From: an uncultured Clostridia bacterium
Lineage (GTDB): Bacteria > Bacillota > Clostridia > Christensenellales > Aristaeellaceae
Assembly (NCBI GenBank): GCA_944362695.1
Contig: CALVTQ010000091.1
Coordinates: 1-32,119 of the forward strand
Direction: 5' to 3'
Length of the DNA: 32,119 nucleotides
Part shown: positions 7,715 through 15,994 of the stretch, one piece after another
Position numbering within the stretch: position 1 is the stretch's first letter
Layout of the letters: each line of letters opens with the position of its first letter
The notes under the pieces: model-generated
Seen by the model: only the letters and a program-made list of their open reading frames with translations
Told to the model about the DNA's origin: nothing
Database searches by the model: none
Made by a program: the position numbers and the translations under genes

Positions 7715-9250
7715 TCATTGTTTTTGCTGATATGCCGCGTAGGCTTGCCGGTAGATCTCCAGCGCCTCGCCCACGCCCATGCGCTCGAGCTGCGCCGCGA
7801 ACAGGTCAAAGCTGCTCAGCGGCTCCTCGCCCGTAATGAATTTGAGCTCCATCTCCGTCAGATACGGCTGCACATCGTCCATCACGCCGTCGCAGAACGC
7901 CTTGTCCTCCACGTCCAATGCGATCCCCGGCGGATAGACCAGCGCGGTCGATGCGTCCGCCCACGTCCGCTCGGCGATGAGCTGTTCCTCGGGATAGCTC
8001 GCCAGCACGACGGTCTCTCCGTCGTATTTGGGGAAGGCCGCGTGGCCGACGGCGTATTCATACAGCCGCAGCCAGCCCTTCTCCGGGTCGGTCGTCAGCG
8101 CCAGCTCGGTCAGCCTGCGCTCGCCGTCCACCCATTCAAAGCTCTCGCCCTCGATGCCCCATGTCAGCAGCTCGCTGCCCTTTTCGGAATACATGTAGTC
8201 GATCAGCTTCACAGCCGCCTCGGGGTTCTCGCAGGCGGAGGTGATGACCGTCACGATGGTCGCCATGTTGCTGGCCACGTCCTCGCGCGGGGTGTAGCGC
8301 GTTCCGTTCTCGGCGCGCAGCCACGGCACGGCCTGCAGGCTCGCGGCCTCGGATGTGTTCTCCTGAAGCGTCGGCAGGTAATACCGCCACGCGTTGTCCA
8401 GACCCGCGAACGCGCCGGTCAGGTCATTGACGATGTTCTCGGTCTTCCACGGATCGGAATGGATGAAGCAGTTGCTGCCCAGCAGCCCCTCCTCGTACCA
8501 CTTGTGCATCGTCTCCAGATACGCCTTGTATTCCATTTCCATCGGGCCGAAGACGACCTCGCCCTGCGCGTTGATGCAGAAATTATCCAGCACGCCGAAC
8601 GCGGGCAGGAAATACGGCAGGCCCCAGCCGTCGAAGGGAATCTCGTCCTGAAAGCCGTTGCCGTTGGGGTCGCGCGTCTTGAACGCCGTGAGCACCTCGT
8701 ACCACTCGTCGATCGTGTTGGGCGCGGACAGGCCCAGCTTGCTGAGCCAGTCGTCGCGGATGATCAGCCCGCAATACGACTTGCGGCCGATCTCCTCGAT
8801 CGTCTCCATCGGGTTGATCGACGGGAAGTAGTAGATCCGTCCCCCGGCCGTCTCCACCTGCCTGCGAAGCTCCGGGCGGCGTTCATACAGCGCAGTGAGC
8901 GTCGGCGCGTGCTGCGCGATCAGGTCGGTCAAGTCCAGAATCGTCCCCTCCTGATACATCCTGTCGATGGCGGAGGAGTGCTGCCACATGATGACGTCGG
9001 GCAGCTTGCCGGAGGCCACCATCATCTTGAAGGCGTCCTCGCTGTCGTTCGGGGGACAGATGAAGTTCACATCGACGCCGGTCGCGTCCTCGATGGCGGC
9101 AATCCCCTTGAGCTCGTTGTAGAGCGACTCGTCCTCTGCGCGCAGATACCATGTGATCTGCGGCCTGCCCGCCTGCTCCTCCCGTGTGCAGCCGGCAAGC
9201 ACAGCCAGCAGCGCCAGCACAATCCCGATCGCCGCTATCCGTTTTTTCAC
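7715..9250 (-). CDS. Extracellular solute-binding lipoprotein, AlgQ/LplA-like, first gene of pectin operon
   Basis: This 511-residue ABC-importer binding protein has a lipoprotein signal: basic N-terminus, hydrophobic core and lipobox LAGC with Cys21. Residues 194-203 (DPNGNGFQDE) match the calcium-binding loop known from the alginate-binding protein AlgQ2 and shared with LplA/YtcQ relatives. It is a paralogue of the next gene upstream: both have a PD(V/I)I.WQH motif, the TIDEWYEVLT segment before the calcium loop, and KFITGEEPL near the C-terminus. Location at the head of the GH28-GH95-esterase-GH105 operon implies that it captures pectic oligosaccharides. The start is a GTG preceded by AAAGGGGA. 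No permease of its own is adjacent, so it must share the pair at 11267-13121 or one encoded elsewhere. Confidence 0.88.
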   Translation of the reverse strand: MKKRIAAIGIVLALLAVLAGCTREEQAGRPQITWYLRAEDESLYNELKGIAAIEDATGVDVNFICPPNDSEDAFKMMVASGKLPDVIMWQHSSAIDRMYQEGTILDLTDLIAQHAPTLTALYERRPELRRQVETAGGRIYYFPSINPMETIEEIGRKSYCGLIIRDDWLSKLGLSAPNTIDEWYEVLTAFKTRDPNGNGFQDEIPFDGWGLPYFLPAFGVLDNFCINAQGEVVFGPMEMEYKAYLETMHKWYEEGLLGSNCFIHSDPWKTENIVNDLTGAFAGLDNAWRYYLPTLQENTSEAASLQAVPWLRAENGTRYTPREDVASNMATIVTVITSACENPEAAVKLIDYMYSEKGSELLTWGIEGESFEWVDGERRLTELALTTDPEKGWLRLYEYAVGHAAFPKYDGETVVLASYPEEQLIAERTWADASTALVYPPGIALDVEDKAFCDGVMDDVQPYLTEMELKFITGEEPLSSFDLFAAQLERMGVGEALEIYRQAYAAYQQKQ

Positions 9251-9286
9251 CGCAAACCGTCCCCTTTCGTTTTCTGTGATGCTTTG

Positions 9287-9295
9287 ATTATACCA
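9287..9295 (-). promoter_or_regulatory. Extended -10 promoter element for the pectin operon
   Basis: On the minus strand a perfect TATAAT lies at 9292-9287 with an upstream TG at the extended position (TGGTATAAT). At 17 bases further upstream only a weak TTTTCC stands in for a -35. It lies between the terminator of the preceding gene and the GTG start at 9250, so it probably drives the operon that reads down to 807. The weak -35 suggests a need for an activator. Confidence 0.6.
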
Positions 9296-9336
9296 TGGCT
9301 CCCGCCTGAGGAAAATGCCGAATTGCCGCTTTTGGC

Positions 9337-9368
9337 AAAAACGGGGACGCCGGTCGCCCGACGTCCCC
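9337..9368 (-). terminator. Intrinsic terminator after the 539-residue binding protein
   Basis: On the minus strand GGGGACGTCGG and CCGGCGTCCCC form an 11-bp stem (one G.U pair) closed by a GCGA tetraloop of the GNRA type. The stem is followed by G and then five T. It lies 32 bases past the stop of the gene at 9401 and separates it from the pectin operon. Confidence 0.88.
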
Positions 9369-9400
9369 TTGGCTTTCGCCGCGAAAACTATTCCGTTAAA

Positions 9401-11020
9401 TTAGTTGCCGCGGGCGTTGAAGTTGTCGTAAGCCTGCTGATACAGCTCGATCAGCTTCTCGATGCCCATCTTCTGGAGGGTCTCCATGTAGGTATCGTAG
9501 TTGGTCAGCGGCTCCTCACCGGTGATGAACTTGTAGGTCATCTCGGAGATATAGGTGCCCATGTTCTCGATCTCGGCGACTTCCTTCTGCGCGTCGGTGC
9601 TCAGAACGATCGCGTTCGGGTACTCCAGCGCGTTGCTGGCCTGCGCCCACAGCATCGCGGAGTTCACGTAGCGCTCCTCACGGGTGGCGGCCAGGTAGTC
9701 GGCAGCGCCCCAGCGCGGGAAGGACACGTGGCTCATCGCATAGCGATACTTGTTGGCGAACGCGCCATCGTAGAAGTTCTCGGTCATCTGGTTGGCCCAC
9801 TCAGTCTCGTGCTTCACGCCGTTCTCATCGACGGTGTAGGTGCCGTGGCCGCCGGTCCACTCGGGGTTGATCGGGTCGCCCTCGATGGTGCCCCAGGTGG
9901 TGCAGTTGGTGCCTTCCTCGGTGTACATGGTGTCGATCAGGCGGGCAGCAGCCTCAACGTTCTGGCAGTCCACGCTGATGACGGCGCAGTAGCGGTCGCC
10001 GTAGCCCATGCCGTAGTCGTCGGCATAGATGTTGCCGTTGGCGTCCTTCGGCCACTGAACGGCCACGAAGTCCGCGTTCGGGTTCTTCTCCTGCACCTGC
10101 GGCAGACGCTGCTCCCAATAGTTGGACAGGCCCTTCCAGGAGCCGGCGAGGTCAGCATAGATGTTGGGGTCGGAGGAGTCGGCCGGAGCGCCGGTCTCGT
10201 CCGCGAAGACGTTCTGGATCAGGCCCTCGGCGTACCACTTGTTCATGGTCTCCAGGAAAGCCTTGTAGTTCTCGGTGTACTGGCCGTAGCCGACCTTGCC
10301 GGTCTCGGGGTTGATGTACACGCCGTTCTGGATGTCGAAGGCGGGCATGAACAGGTTCAGGCCAGCGGAGCCGGCGTCGAACGGGATCTCATCCTGCACG
10401 CCGTTGCCGTTCGGGTCGCCCTCCTTGAAGAGCGTGAGAACCTCATACCACTCGTCGATGGTCGTGGGGACCTCGGCGCCGACGTTGTCCAGCCAGTCCT
10501 GACGCATCATCAGGCCCCACCAGGTCACGGCAACCTTCTCCAGGTCGCTGTTGAGCGGGTTGATGACGGTGAAGTACAGGTAGCGGCCCTCGTCGTCCAT
10601 GAGGGTCTTGGCCACGTGCGGGTTCTCCTCAAGCAGCTTCTTGTAGTTGGGCATGTACTTGTCGATGACGTCGTTCAGCTCGATGATGATGCCGTCCGCG
10701 TACATCTGGGACACGCCGCCGGTGTAGTCGTTGTTGTGCTGCCACTGGATGATGTCCGGATAGTTGCCGCTGGCCATCATCGACAGGTACTGGGTGTTGA
10801 TCTCATCGCCGGAGCCGCAGATAACGGTCCAGTCGATATTGACGCCGGCCATCTGCTGAATCTTCAGCATGCCGACCAGACCCGGATAGATGTAGGGTTC
10901 GTACTCGGCGGTGCCGCCGCGGACCAGATAGGTCACGGTCGGGGTCTCCTCCGCCATGGCGGGCGCGACCAGCGTGAAGAGCATGGACAGCGCCAGCAGG
11001 GTTGCCAGGATCTTTTTCAT
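9401..11020 (-). CDS. Extracellular solute-binding protein, AlgQ/LplA-like, secreted form
   Basis: A 539-residue binding protein with a signal peptide ending VAPAMA before Glu24 and no lipobox cysteine, so it looks like a signal peptidase I substrate. Residues 202-211 (DPNGNGVQDE) form the AlgQ2-like calcium loop. It is clearly homologous to the lipoprotein at 7715, but they differ enough to suggest different ligands. The ATG at 11020 has a textbook AAAGGAGGT 8 bases upstream; an in-frame ATG 42 bases earlier lacks such a site and would spoil the signal peptide. The gene has its own consensus promoter and a strong terminator, so it is probably the most highly expressed gene in the region. It follows a permease pair (11267-13121), its most likely transport partner. 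Confidence 0.87.
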   Translation of the reverse strand: MKKILATLLALSMLFTLVAPAMAEETPTVTYLVRGGTAEYEPYIYPGLVGMLKIQQMAGVNIDWTVICGSGDEINTQYLSMMASGNYPDIIQWQHNNDYTGGVSQMYADGIIIELNDVIDKYMPNYKKLLEENPHVAKTLMDDEGRYLYFTVINPLNSDLEKVAVTWWGLMMRQDWLDNVGAEVPTTIDEWYEVLTLFKEGDPNGNGVQDEIPFDAGSAGLNLFMPAFDIQNGVYINPETGKVGYGQYTENYKAFLETMNKWYAEGLIQNVFADETGAPADSSDPNIYADLAGSWKGLSNYWEQRLPQVQEKNPNADFVAVQWPKDANGNIYADDYGMGYGDRYCAVISVDCQNVEAAARLIDTMYTEEGTNCTTWGTIEGDPINPEWTGGHGTYTVDENGVKHETEWANQMTENFYDGAFANKYRYAMSHVSFPRWGAADYLAATREERYVNSAMLWAQASNALEYPNAIVLSTDAQKEVAEIENMGTYISEMTYKFITGEEPLTNYDTYMETLQKMGIEKLIELYQQAYDNFNARGN

Positions 11021-11134
11021 GGGGGTTACCTCCTTTTTGAATTGGGTGTCGATATCGTTCAACGGCTTCCGCCGCCAAAACCGGGGTGATTCCGCGGGAT
11101 TTCCGCGCGCGTTTTTATTCGTGTAACCAGCACA

Positions 11135-11163
11135 ATTATAACCTATTATTTCCTGTTTGTAAA
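11135..11163 (-). promoter_or_regulatory. Near-consensus sigma-A-type promoter for the 539-residue binding protein
   Basis: On the minus strand, TTTACA (11163-11158) and TATAAT (11140-11135) are separated by exactly 17 bases. This leaves a transcribed leader of roughly 110 bases before the ATG at 11020, which could hold additional control. Confidence 0.85.
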
Positions 11164-11176
11164 GGGGGAATTTTCT

Positions 11177-11195
11177 AATTATTCTTAAAATAATT
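11177..11195. repeat. AT-rich inverted repeat upstream of the 11163 promoter
   Basis: AATTATT and AATAATT flank a 5-base loop. It lies 14 bases upstream of the -35 element. There is no GC-rich stem or T run suited to termination on the minus strand, so it is more likely a protein-binding site or a weak structure at the end of the permease transcript. Confidence 0.4.
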
Positions 11196-11225
11196 CAGCA
11201 ATTTCATACACAGGAAATATAACGT

Positions 11226-11247
11226 ACATATGTTGTATAACTATACA
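11226..11247. repeat. Two adjacent small palindromes after the permease gene
   Basis: ACATATGT (11226-11233) is directly followed by TGTATAACTATACA (11234-11247), an inverted repeat of 6+2+6 bases. Both sit between the permease stop at 11267 and the strong binding-protein promoter. They could be operator half-sites; no known consensus is matched. Confidence 0.35.
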
Positions 11248-11266
11248 CACATTTTGCATTCACATC

Positions 11267-12223
11267 TTACATGCCCGTCAGGCCGCTGCGCTCGACGCCC
11301 TCCATGAAGCGCTTCTGCAGGAACAGATACATGATCAGGATCGGCAGGATGCACAGGAACGTCGCCGCCATGAGCATGGCCTCGTTGAAGATCAGGCCCT
11401 CGATATCGTTCTTCTGGATCATGGTGAAGTTCTCCTTGCTCAGCTCCGCGAAGAGCGAAGGCAGGCGGTTGGGGAGCATCTTCAGCCACACGTCCGTCAC
11501 GTAGATGCCCGGCTCGAAGTAGTCGTTCCAGTGCCACACGAGCGAGAGCACCGTGCACACCAGCAGCGAGGACTGGCTCATCGGCAGCATGATGCGCAGA
11601 TACGTGCGGATCGGGCCGCAGCCGTCCACGCGCGCCGCCTCCTCCATCTCGTGCGGCAGGCCCATGAAGAACTGCCTGAACAGGAAGATGAAGAAGCCGC
11701 CGTTCAGACCGAAGCCGAAGAACGTGGGCACCAGCAGCGGCAGATACAGCGGGCTGTTGACCCAGCCCCAGTTGGAGTACTGCATGTACTGCGGGATGAT
11801 AATCGTCTGCACCGGCACGATCATCGAGAGGATGACCAGCCCAAAGAGCAGCCCGCGGCCGCGGAACTTATAGCGCGCAAAGGCATAGCCCGTCGCCGCG
11901 CAGGCGAACACGTGGCCCAGCGTGGCGATGACCGCGACCTTGATGCTGTTCCAGACGTACGTGCCGAACTGCAATTTGCGGAAGGCGATGGAGTAGTTGC
12001 TCCACGTCAGCTCCGAGGGAATCCACTTGACCGTGATGTTGATGAGGTCATCATCCGTCATCAGCGACTGCGTGATCATCTTGATGAAGGGATACAGGAA
12101 CACGAAGGACAGCGTCGCCAGCAGGAAATAGAACGCGGCGCGCAGGATGCCGTCGCGGATGCGGCGCACCCAGAAGGTCTTGCCCTTCTGACGGGGCATC
12201 TTCTTTGCTTTTGCTTTAGCCAT
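11267..12223 (-). CDS. Carbohydrate ABC transporter permease (MalG-type, CUT1), second pair
   Basis: A 318-residue integral membrane protein with a basic N-terminal tail, about six hydrophobic helices starting near residues 29-48, and the ATPase-contacting EAA loop EMEEAARVDGCGPIRTYLRI at 192-211. The C-terminal part carries an unusual insertion around residues 250-275, after WHWNDYFEPG, compared with the other MalG-type permeases in the window. It starts 7 bases after its MalF-type partner stops, behind an AAAGGAG site. It is the last gene of the eight-gene block; no obvious terminator follows, so some transcription may continue into the binding-protein gene at 11020. Confidence 0.88.
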   Translation of the reverse strand: MAKAKAKKMPRQKGKTFWVRRIRDGILRAAFYFLLATLSFVFLYPFIKMITQSLMTDDDLINITVKWIPSELTWSNYSIAFRKLQFGTYVWNSIKVAVIATLGHVFACAATGYAFARYKFRGRGLLFGLVILSMIVPVQTIIIPQYMQYSNWGWVNSPLYLPLLVPTFFGFGLNGGFFIFLFRQFFMGLPHEMEEAARVDGCGPIRTYLRIMLPMSQSSLLVCTVLSLVWHWNDYFEPGIYVTDVWLKMLPNRLPSLFAELSKENFTMIQKNDIEGLIFNEAMLMAATFLCILPILIMYLFLQKRFMEGVERSGLTGM

Positions 12224-12230
12224 TGTGCGC

Positions 12231-13121
12231 TCACTCCTTTCCGCCGGAGACGTACACGAACCGGCGCATCACGCCGATGGTGATGATGCACAGCAGGAAG
12301 GCGAATGCGAAATACACCCAGCCCATCGCCGCGCCGTGGGCAAACTGCTGCGGGTTGCCGAAGCTCTGCTTGTAGATGTAATCGACGATCGGGTTCGTCG
12401 CGTCGGTGAAGAAGTTGACGATGGTGTAGACCATGTTCATCAGGATCACCGGCGTGATCATCGGCAGCGTGATCTTCCAGAACATCTCCCACTCGGTCGC
12501 GCCGTCCACGCGGGCGGCCTCATACAGCGAGGAGGAAATGCCCTGCAGACCGGCCAGGAACAGCACGATCTGCACGCCCGACTTCCAGAGCACCACGGTG
12601 ATGCGGTCGAGCACGCCTTGCAGGAACTCCGTCAGGTTGTGGCCCAGCAGGTCGGCGATCAGCTCCGGCACCACAATGCCCGTCGTGATCGTCGTGCCGT
12701 CCGCGCCCATGCCCAGCATCTGCTTCATGACGTAGCCCGCGCCCAGCAGGACCGGGATGAAGAACGCCGCGCGGAAGAAGCCGCGGCCCTTCATCGGGCG
12801 GTTGATCAGAATCGCGATGACCAGCGAGAACACCAGACAGATCGGCGTGTTGAGCAGCGTATCCGTCACGGTCTGCAGGAACATCGGGATAAAGTTGATG
12901 TCGTAGAAGAAGATGTAGCGATAGTTTTCCAGCCCGACCCAGTCCATCACGAAGCCCTTGAGCTTGACGATGTCCGAGAAGGACAGCTGCATCGAGATCA
13001 GAATCGGCCGCAGGAAGAACAGGAACAGACCGATCAGCCAGGGGATCAGGAAGATGTATGCCTCCAGCGAGCGCTTCTTTTCCATGCTCATGCGGCGCTT
13101 CTTCTTGGCTTTCCCGCTCAT
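12231..13121 (-). CDS. Sugar ABC transporter permease (MalF-type, CUT1), second pair
   Basis: A 296-residue permease with a first membrane helix at about residues 20-38, a large loop between helices around residues 135-165, and the EAA motif SLYEAARVDGATEWEMFWKI at 198-217. It overlaps the preceding DUF5696-type gene by ATGA and is followed by its MalG-type partner, so the two are co-translated. It is only distantly similar to the MalF-type protein at 18341 in the same block, whose loop reads YEAGRVDG. The two pairs are therefore not a recent duplication. Substrate cannot be read from the sequence; the context suggests a pectic or related plant glycan. Confidence 0.88.
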   Translation of the reverse strand: MSGKAKKKRRMSMEKKRSLEAYIFLIPWLIGLFLFFLRPILISMQLSFSDIVKLKGFVMDWVGLENYRYIFFYDINFIPMFLQTVTDTLLNTPICLVFSLVIAILINRPMKGRGFFRAAFFIPVLLGAGYVMKQMLGMGADGTTITTGIVVPELIADLLGHNLTEFLQGVLDRITVVLWKSGVQIVLFLAGLQGISSSLYEAARVDGATEWEMFWKITLPMITPVILMNMVYTIVNFFTDATNPIVDYIYKQSFGNPQQFAHGAAMGWVYFAFAFLLCIITIGVMRRFVYVSGGKE

Positions 13122-15355
13122 TTGCTCCCCTCCTTAACCACCAGATAGTCCATGCCGGGCACGGTGTGGCCGTCAGCCTCCACGCTGTCCTGGCTGTAAT
13201 TGACATACACCGCCGTGCCGTTGTCGTATCGCACGCGATACACGTCGGGCGCGATCTGCTCGTGCGCGGTGATCATCGCCGTGCGCAGCTCGGAGAGCTC
13301 GCCCTCGCCGAATTCCCTGGCGACCTGCGCCACCTCATCGAGCCATGCGGTGTATTCCGCCGTGAACAGGCTCTGATATTCGGTGTACATCAGCGCCTCG
13401 GTGCTGCCCCACGTCAGCTCGAAGTAGGGCATGTAGCCCAGCTCCACCCAGCGCAGCATCTCGCGCTGCAGGTCGCTGGAGAGGTTGCCCGGCTCGCCGG
13501 TGTAGCTGCGCAGGCCATGCATGGCGATCTGGAAGAACGGCACGGCCTTCGTCGTGAACTGATAGCCGCTCGCCTCATAGGGCACGCGGGTGAACAGCTG
13601 CACATACGGCGCCGCCCAGATCGCGCCGCCCTCCACGCTGGCCGAGCCGAAGGTCTCCTTCGCGTCGGCGAGCATCTGCTTGTAGACCTCAAGCGTCTGC
13701 TCGGTGGTGTAGTAGTGGCCGCGGTTGTAGTTGAAGGGGATGAACTGTCCCATGCGCTCAAAGCGCATGCCGCCGAGGCCGAGATTGCCGCCCGCCTTGA
13801 CGAAGGCGTCGTATTTCTCGCGCGTGACCTCGGGGCTGAGGATGAACGTCGTCTCCTCCGGGTCGGTCAGGATGGCGTAGCTGGAGAGATACACCACGTC
13901 GTTGCGCTTGGAGTAGTTGCGGGAATCGGCGTTGGCCTCGATGAAGTTCGCCGTAACCGACAGGGTCGAGCCCATGTCCGCCGCCTTCTTCGCCAGCGCG
14001 GCGAGATCGTCGTTGCTGCCGATCGCGCCGTCCACAGGCAGGCGGTCCGGGAACATGCCGTATCCGCCCTTGGCCCAGCCCTTGAGCGACACCTGCGCGC
14101 CGCCGATGCCCGCCGCCTCGAGCGCATCGAGGATGCCGCCCGCCTGCTCGAGCGTCGTGACGGTGCGCTGCGTGTCAAACAGCAGGCCCTTCTCCGGCGC
14201 GCTCATGAACAGGTCGAGCGCCACGGACTGCTCCGCGATATCCGGCTCGAGGCCGTTTTTCATCAGATACTTGCGATAGGCCACGGCCATGTCGCTGTAA
14301 CTGTCCTCGCCCGCGGGCAGGAACATGAGGCGGATGGAGTAATCCGTCTCCATCGCGTTCGGGTCGTAGGTCTTGATCGAGCGGGTCGTCACGCGCAGGT
14401 CGTCAAAGCCCCTGCGATATTGCAGGTTGGCGAACACGTTGCTCACCGCCACGATCTTGTTGGAGGAGTTGACCGATATGCGCGCCGTCTGTGCGCCGTC
14501 CTCCACGACGGCCAGCATCGCGTTGCCCGCGATGGACACGCCGTACACCGGCATGAACACCTCCGGGTCCTCCTGATCGAAGAAGTCGAGCATGCTCTGC
14601 GCCTTCTCCGTGTTGCCGTATACGCTGAAGAGCTGCGTCAGCTCGCGGTAGTGGGCGTAATCCTTGAATTCGAGGATCGCGCCGGAGCCGTCGGGATACA
14701 GCAGGAAGCCGTCGGCGTTGTCCGAGCCGGAGCACAGATACGGCAGCATGTCGATCGAGACGATCGAGAACTCGCCGTAGGCGTTGATCGAACTGTACGG
14801 CACGCGCACCACGACGTCCTCGCCGTCGAGCACGACCTCCACCGACAGGGAAATCTGCGTGTTGCCCAGATCGTAATCAAGGCGCACGCCGTTTTCGATC
14901 AGCTCATAGGCCGTGGTCAGGTTCTTCTCGTTGAGCAGCACGGCGTTCGTGATCGAGCCGGCGCCCTTTTCAAGGTTGGTCACGTTGATGGTCAGAAGCG
15001 AGTTGGCCTTCTTGGCGTTCAGGCCCGCGAGCTTGCCGGTGAACGTCGGGTCGTTCATCGACGAGGACCACGTCACGCCGCTGGCCTTGTCCACCACGCT
15101 GAAGCCGCAGCTGTCCGCCGCCAGCAGCAGCGCCAGACGGTCGTTTTCGGCGATGGGCAGGTATCCCTGCTCCGTCAGCGCGGCGATGGCCGCATCCGGC
15201 GCGGGGACAGCGGTCGCTTCGCCGGCCGTCGCTTCCATGGGAATGGCTTCTTCGGCGGCAGCCGTTTCCACCGGCGCGGAGGCTTCCTCCCCCAGCGCCA
15301 CACCGCACAGGCTCAGCAGCAGCACGAGGCACAGGACGATCCATTTTTTCATCAT
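13118..15355 (-). CDS. Secreted DUF5696-like protein, glycoside-hydrolase-like architecture
   Basis: A 745-residue exported protein. Residues 1-22 form a signal peptide (cleavage near ALG/EE), followed by an Ala/Glu/Pro-rich linker (24-58), a beta-rich region (about 65-370) and then an alternating alpha/beta region (about 375-690) that looks like a TIM barrel. The barrel region includes GGAQVSLKGWAKGGYGMFPD (418-437), GSTLSVTANFIEANADSRNY (462-481) and YFELTWGSTEALMYTEY (644-660). A short beta-rich tail ends the protein. I recognise it as resembling the DUF5696 family of Bacillota, seen beside sugar permeases; no enzymatic activity is established that I know of. A beta-sandwich ahead of a barrel is the plan of several retaining and inverting glycosidase families, so a secreted or cell-surface glycan-active enzyme is my inference. 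It overlaps the following permease by 4 bases and lies 15 bases after the YIP1-like gene. Confidence 0.65.
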   Translation of the reverse strand: MMKKWIVLCLVLLLSLCGVALGEEASAPVETAAAEEAIPMEATAGEATAVPAPDAAIAALTEQGYLPIAENDRLALLLAADSCGFSVVDKASGVTWSSSMNDPTFTGKLAGLNAKKANSLLTINVTNLEKGAGSITNAVLLNEKNLTTAYELIENGVRLDYDLGNTQISLSVEVVLDGEDVVVRVPYSSINAYGEFSIVSIDMLPYLCSGSDNADGFLLYPDGSGAILEFKDYAHYRELTQLFSVYGNTEKAQSMLDFFDQEDPEVFMPVYGVSIAGNAMLAVVEDGAQTARISVNSSNKIVAVSNVFANLQYRRGFDDLRVTTRSIKTYDPNAMETDYSIRLMFLPAGEDSYSDMAVAYRKYLMKNGLEPDIAEQSVALDLFMSAPEKGLLFDTQRTVTTLEQAGGILDALEAAGIGGAQVSLKGWAKGGYGMFPDRLPVDGAIGSNDDLAALAKKAADMGSTLSVTANFIEANADSRNYSKRNDVVYLSSYAILTDPEETTFILSPEVTREKYDAFVKAGGNLGLGGMRFERMGQFIPFNYNRGHYYTTEQTLEVYKQMLADAKETFGSASVEGGAIWAAPYVQLFTRVPYEASGYQFTTKAVPFFQIAMHGLRSYTGEPGNLSSDLQREMLRWVELGYMPYFELTWGSTEALMYTEYQSLFTAEYTAWLDEVAQVAREFGEGELSELRTAMITAHEQIAPDVYRVRYDNGTAVYVNYSQDSVEADGHTVPGMDYLVVKEGSK

Positions 15356-15370
15356 CTTCTACCTCCTGCG

Positions 15371-15994
15371 TCAGTCGATGCGGTAGATGATCTCAAAGTA
15401 CATCTCGCGCACCATGCCCACGAACTGCGAGCTGATGGTGAACAGCAGGATGACCATTGCCCAGATCATCACCATGGTGAACAGGGAAAGGCCGATGAGC
15501 AGCACCGTTTTTCCCATTGAATAGCCGTTCATTTCCTTGAGCGCTAAAATCATCAAGAGGACAACCCAGCCCAGTATGATGATCTCCAGCGCCGTGAACA
15601 GGCCGATCTGGCTGTTTTCCATGATGCGGGAGGCCAGCGTCAGGATCGGTGTGAACACGATATACGGCACGAGCGCGTAGGACGAGAACAGCAGCGTCTC
15701 GTAAAACAGCGTCTCGCCGTCCAGGATGGTCGTCATCATGTAGGACGCCAGAACCCAGGTCAGCACCGGGACGAACAGCTTGCCGCACTCCAGCAGCAGA
15801 TTCGCCTTGCGCACGGTCACCGCCGCCAGCGGGTAATGCGTGCCGTAGATGGACAGGATGCGCACGGCGAGGGCCAGCAGCAGGAGCACCGCGATGGTCG
15901 TCCAGCTGCGCTTCTCCCCGCGCTGCTTTTTAATGTACTCGGTCACGACGACGGGATGATACAGCGTCATCAGGCACAGCTTCAAGCTTTTCAT
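15371..15994 (-). CDS. YIP1-like multipass membrane protein
   Basis: A 207-residue integral membrane protein with about five hydrophobic segments (near residues 33-50, 70-90, 103-121, 132-150 and 160-186) and no signal peptide. The N-terminal PVVVTEYIKKQRGEKRSW segment ahead of the helices and the overall size fit the bacterial YIP1/YIPF (DUF1282-like) group. Molecular function is unknown; such genes recur next to DUF5696 and sugar permease genes. The start overlaps the stop of the NHL/TPR protein as ATGA. Its position between the NHL/TPR and DUF5696-type genes suggests that the three proteins work together at the membrane. Confidence 0.6.
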   Translation of the reverse strand: MKSLKLCLMTLYHPVVVTEYIKKQRGEKRSWTTIAVLLLLALAVRILSIYGTHYPLAAVTVRKANLLLECGKLFVPVLTWVLASYMMTTILDGETLFYETLLFSSYALVPYIVFTPILTLASRIMENSQIGLFTALEIIILGWVVLLMILALKEMNGYSMGKTVLLIGLSLFTMVMIWAMVILLFTISSQFVGMVREMYFEIIYRID

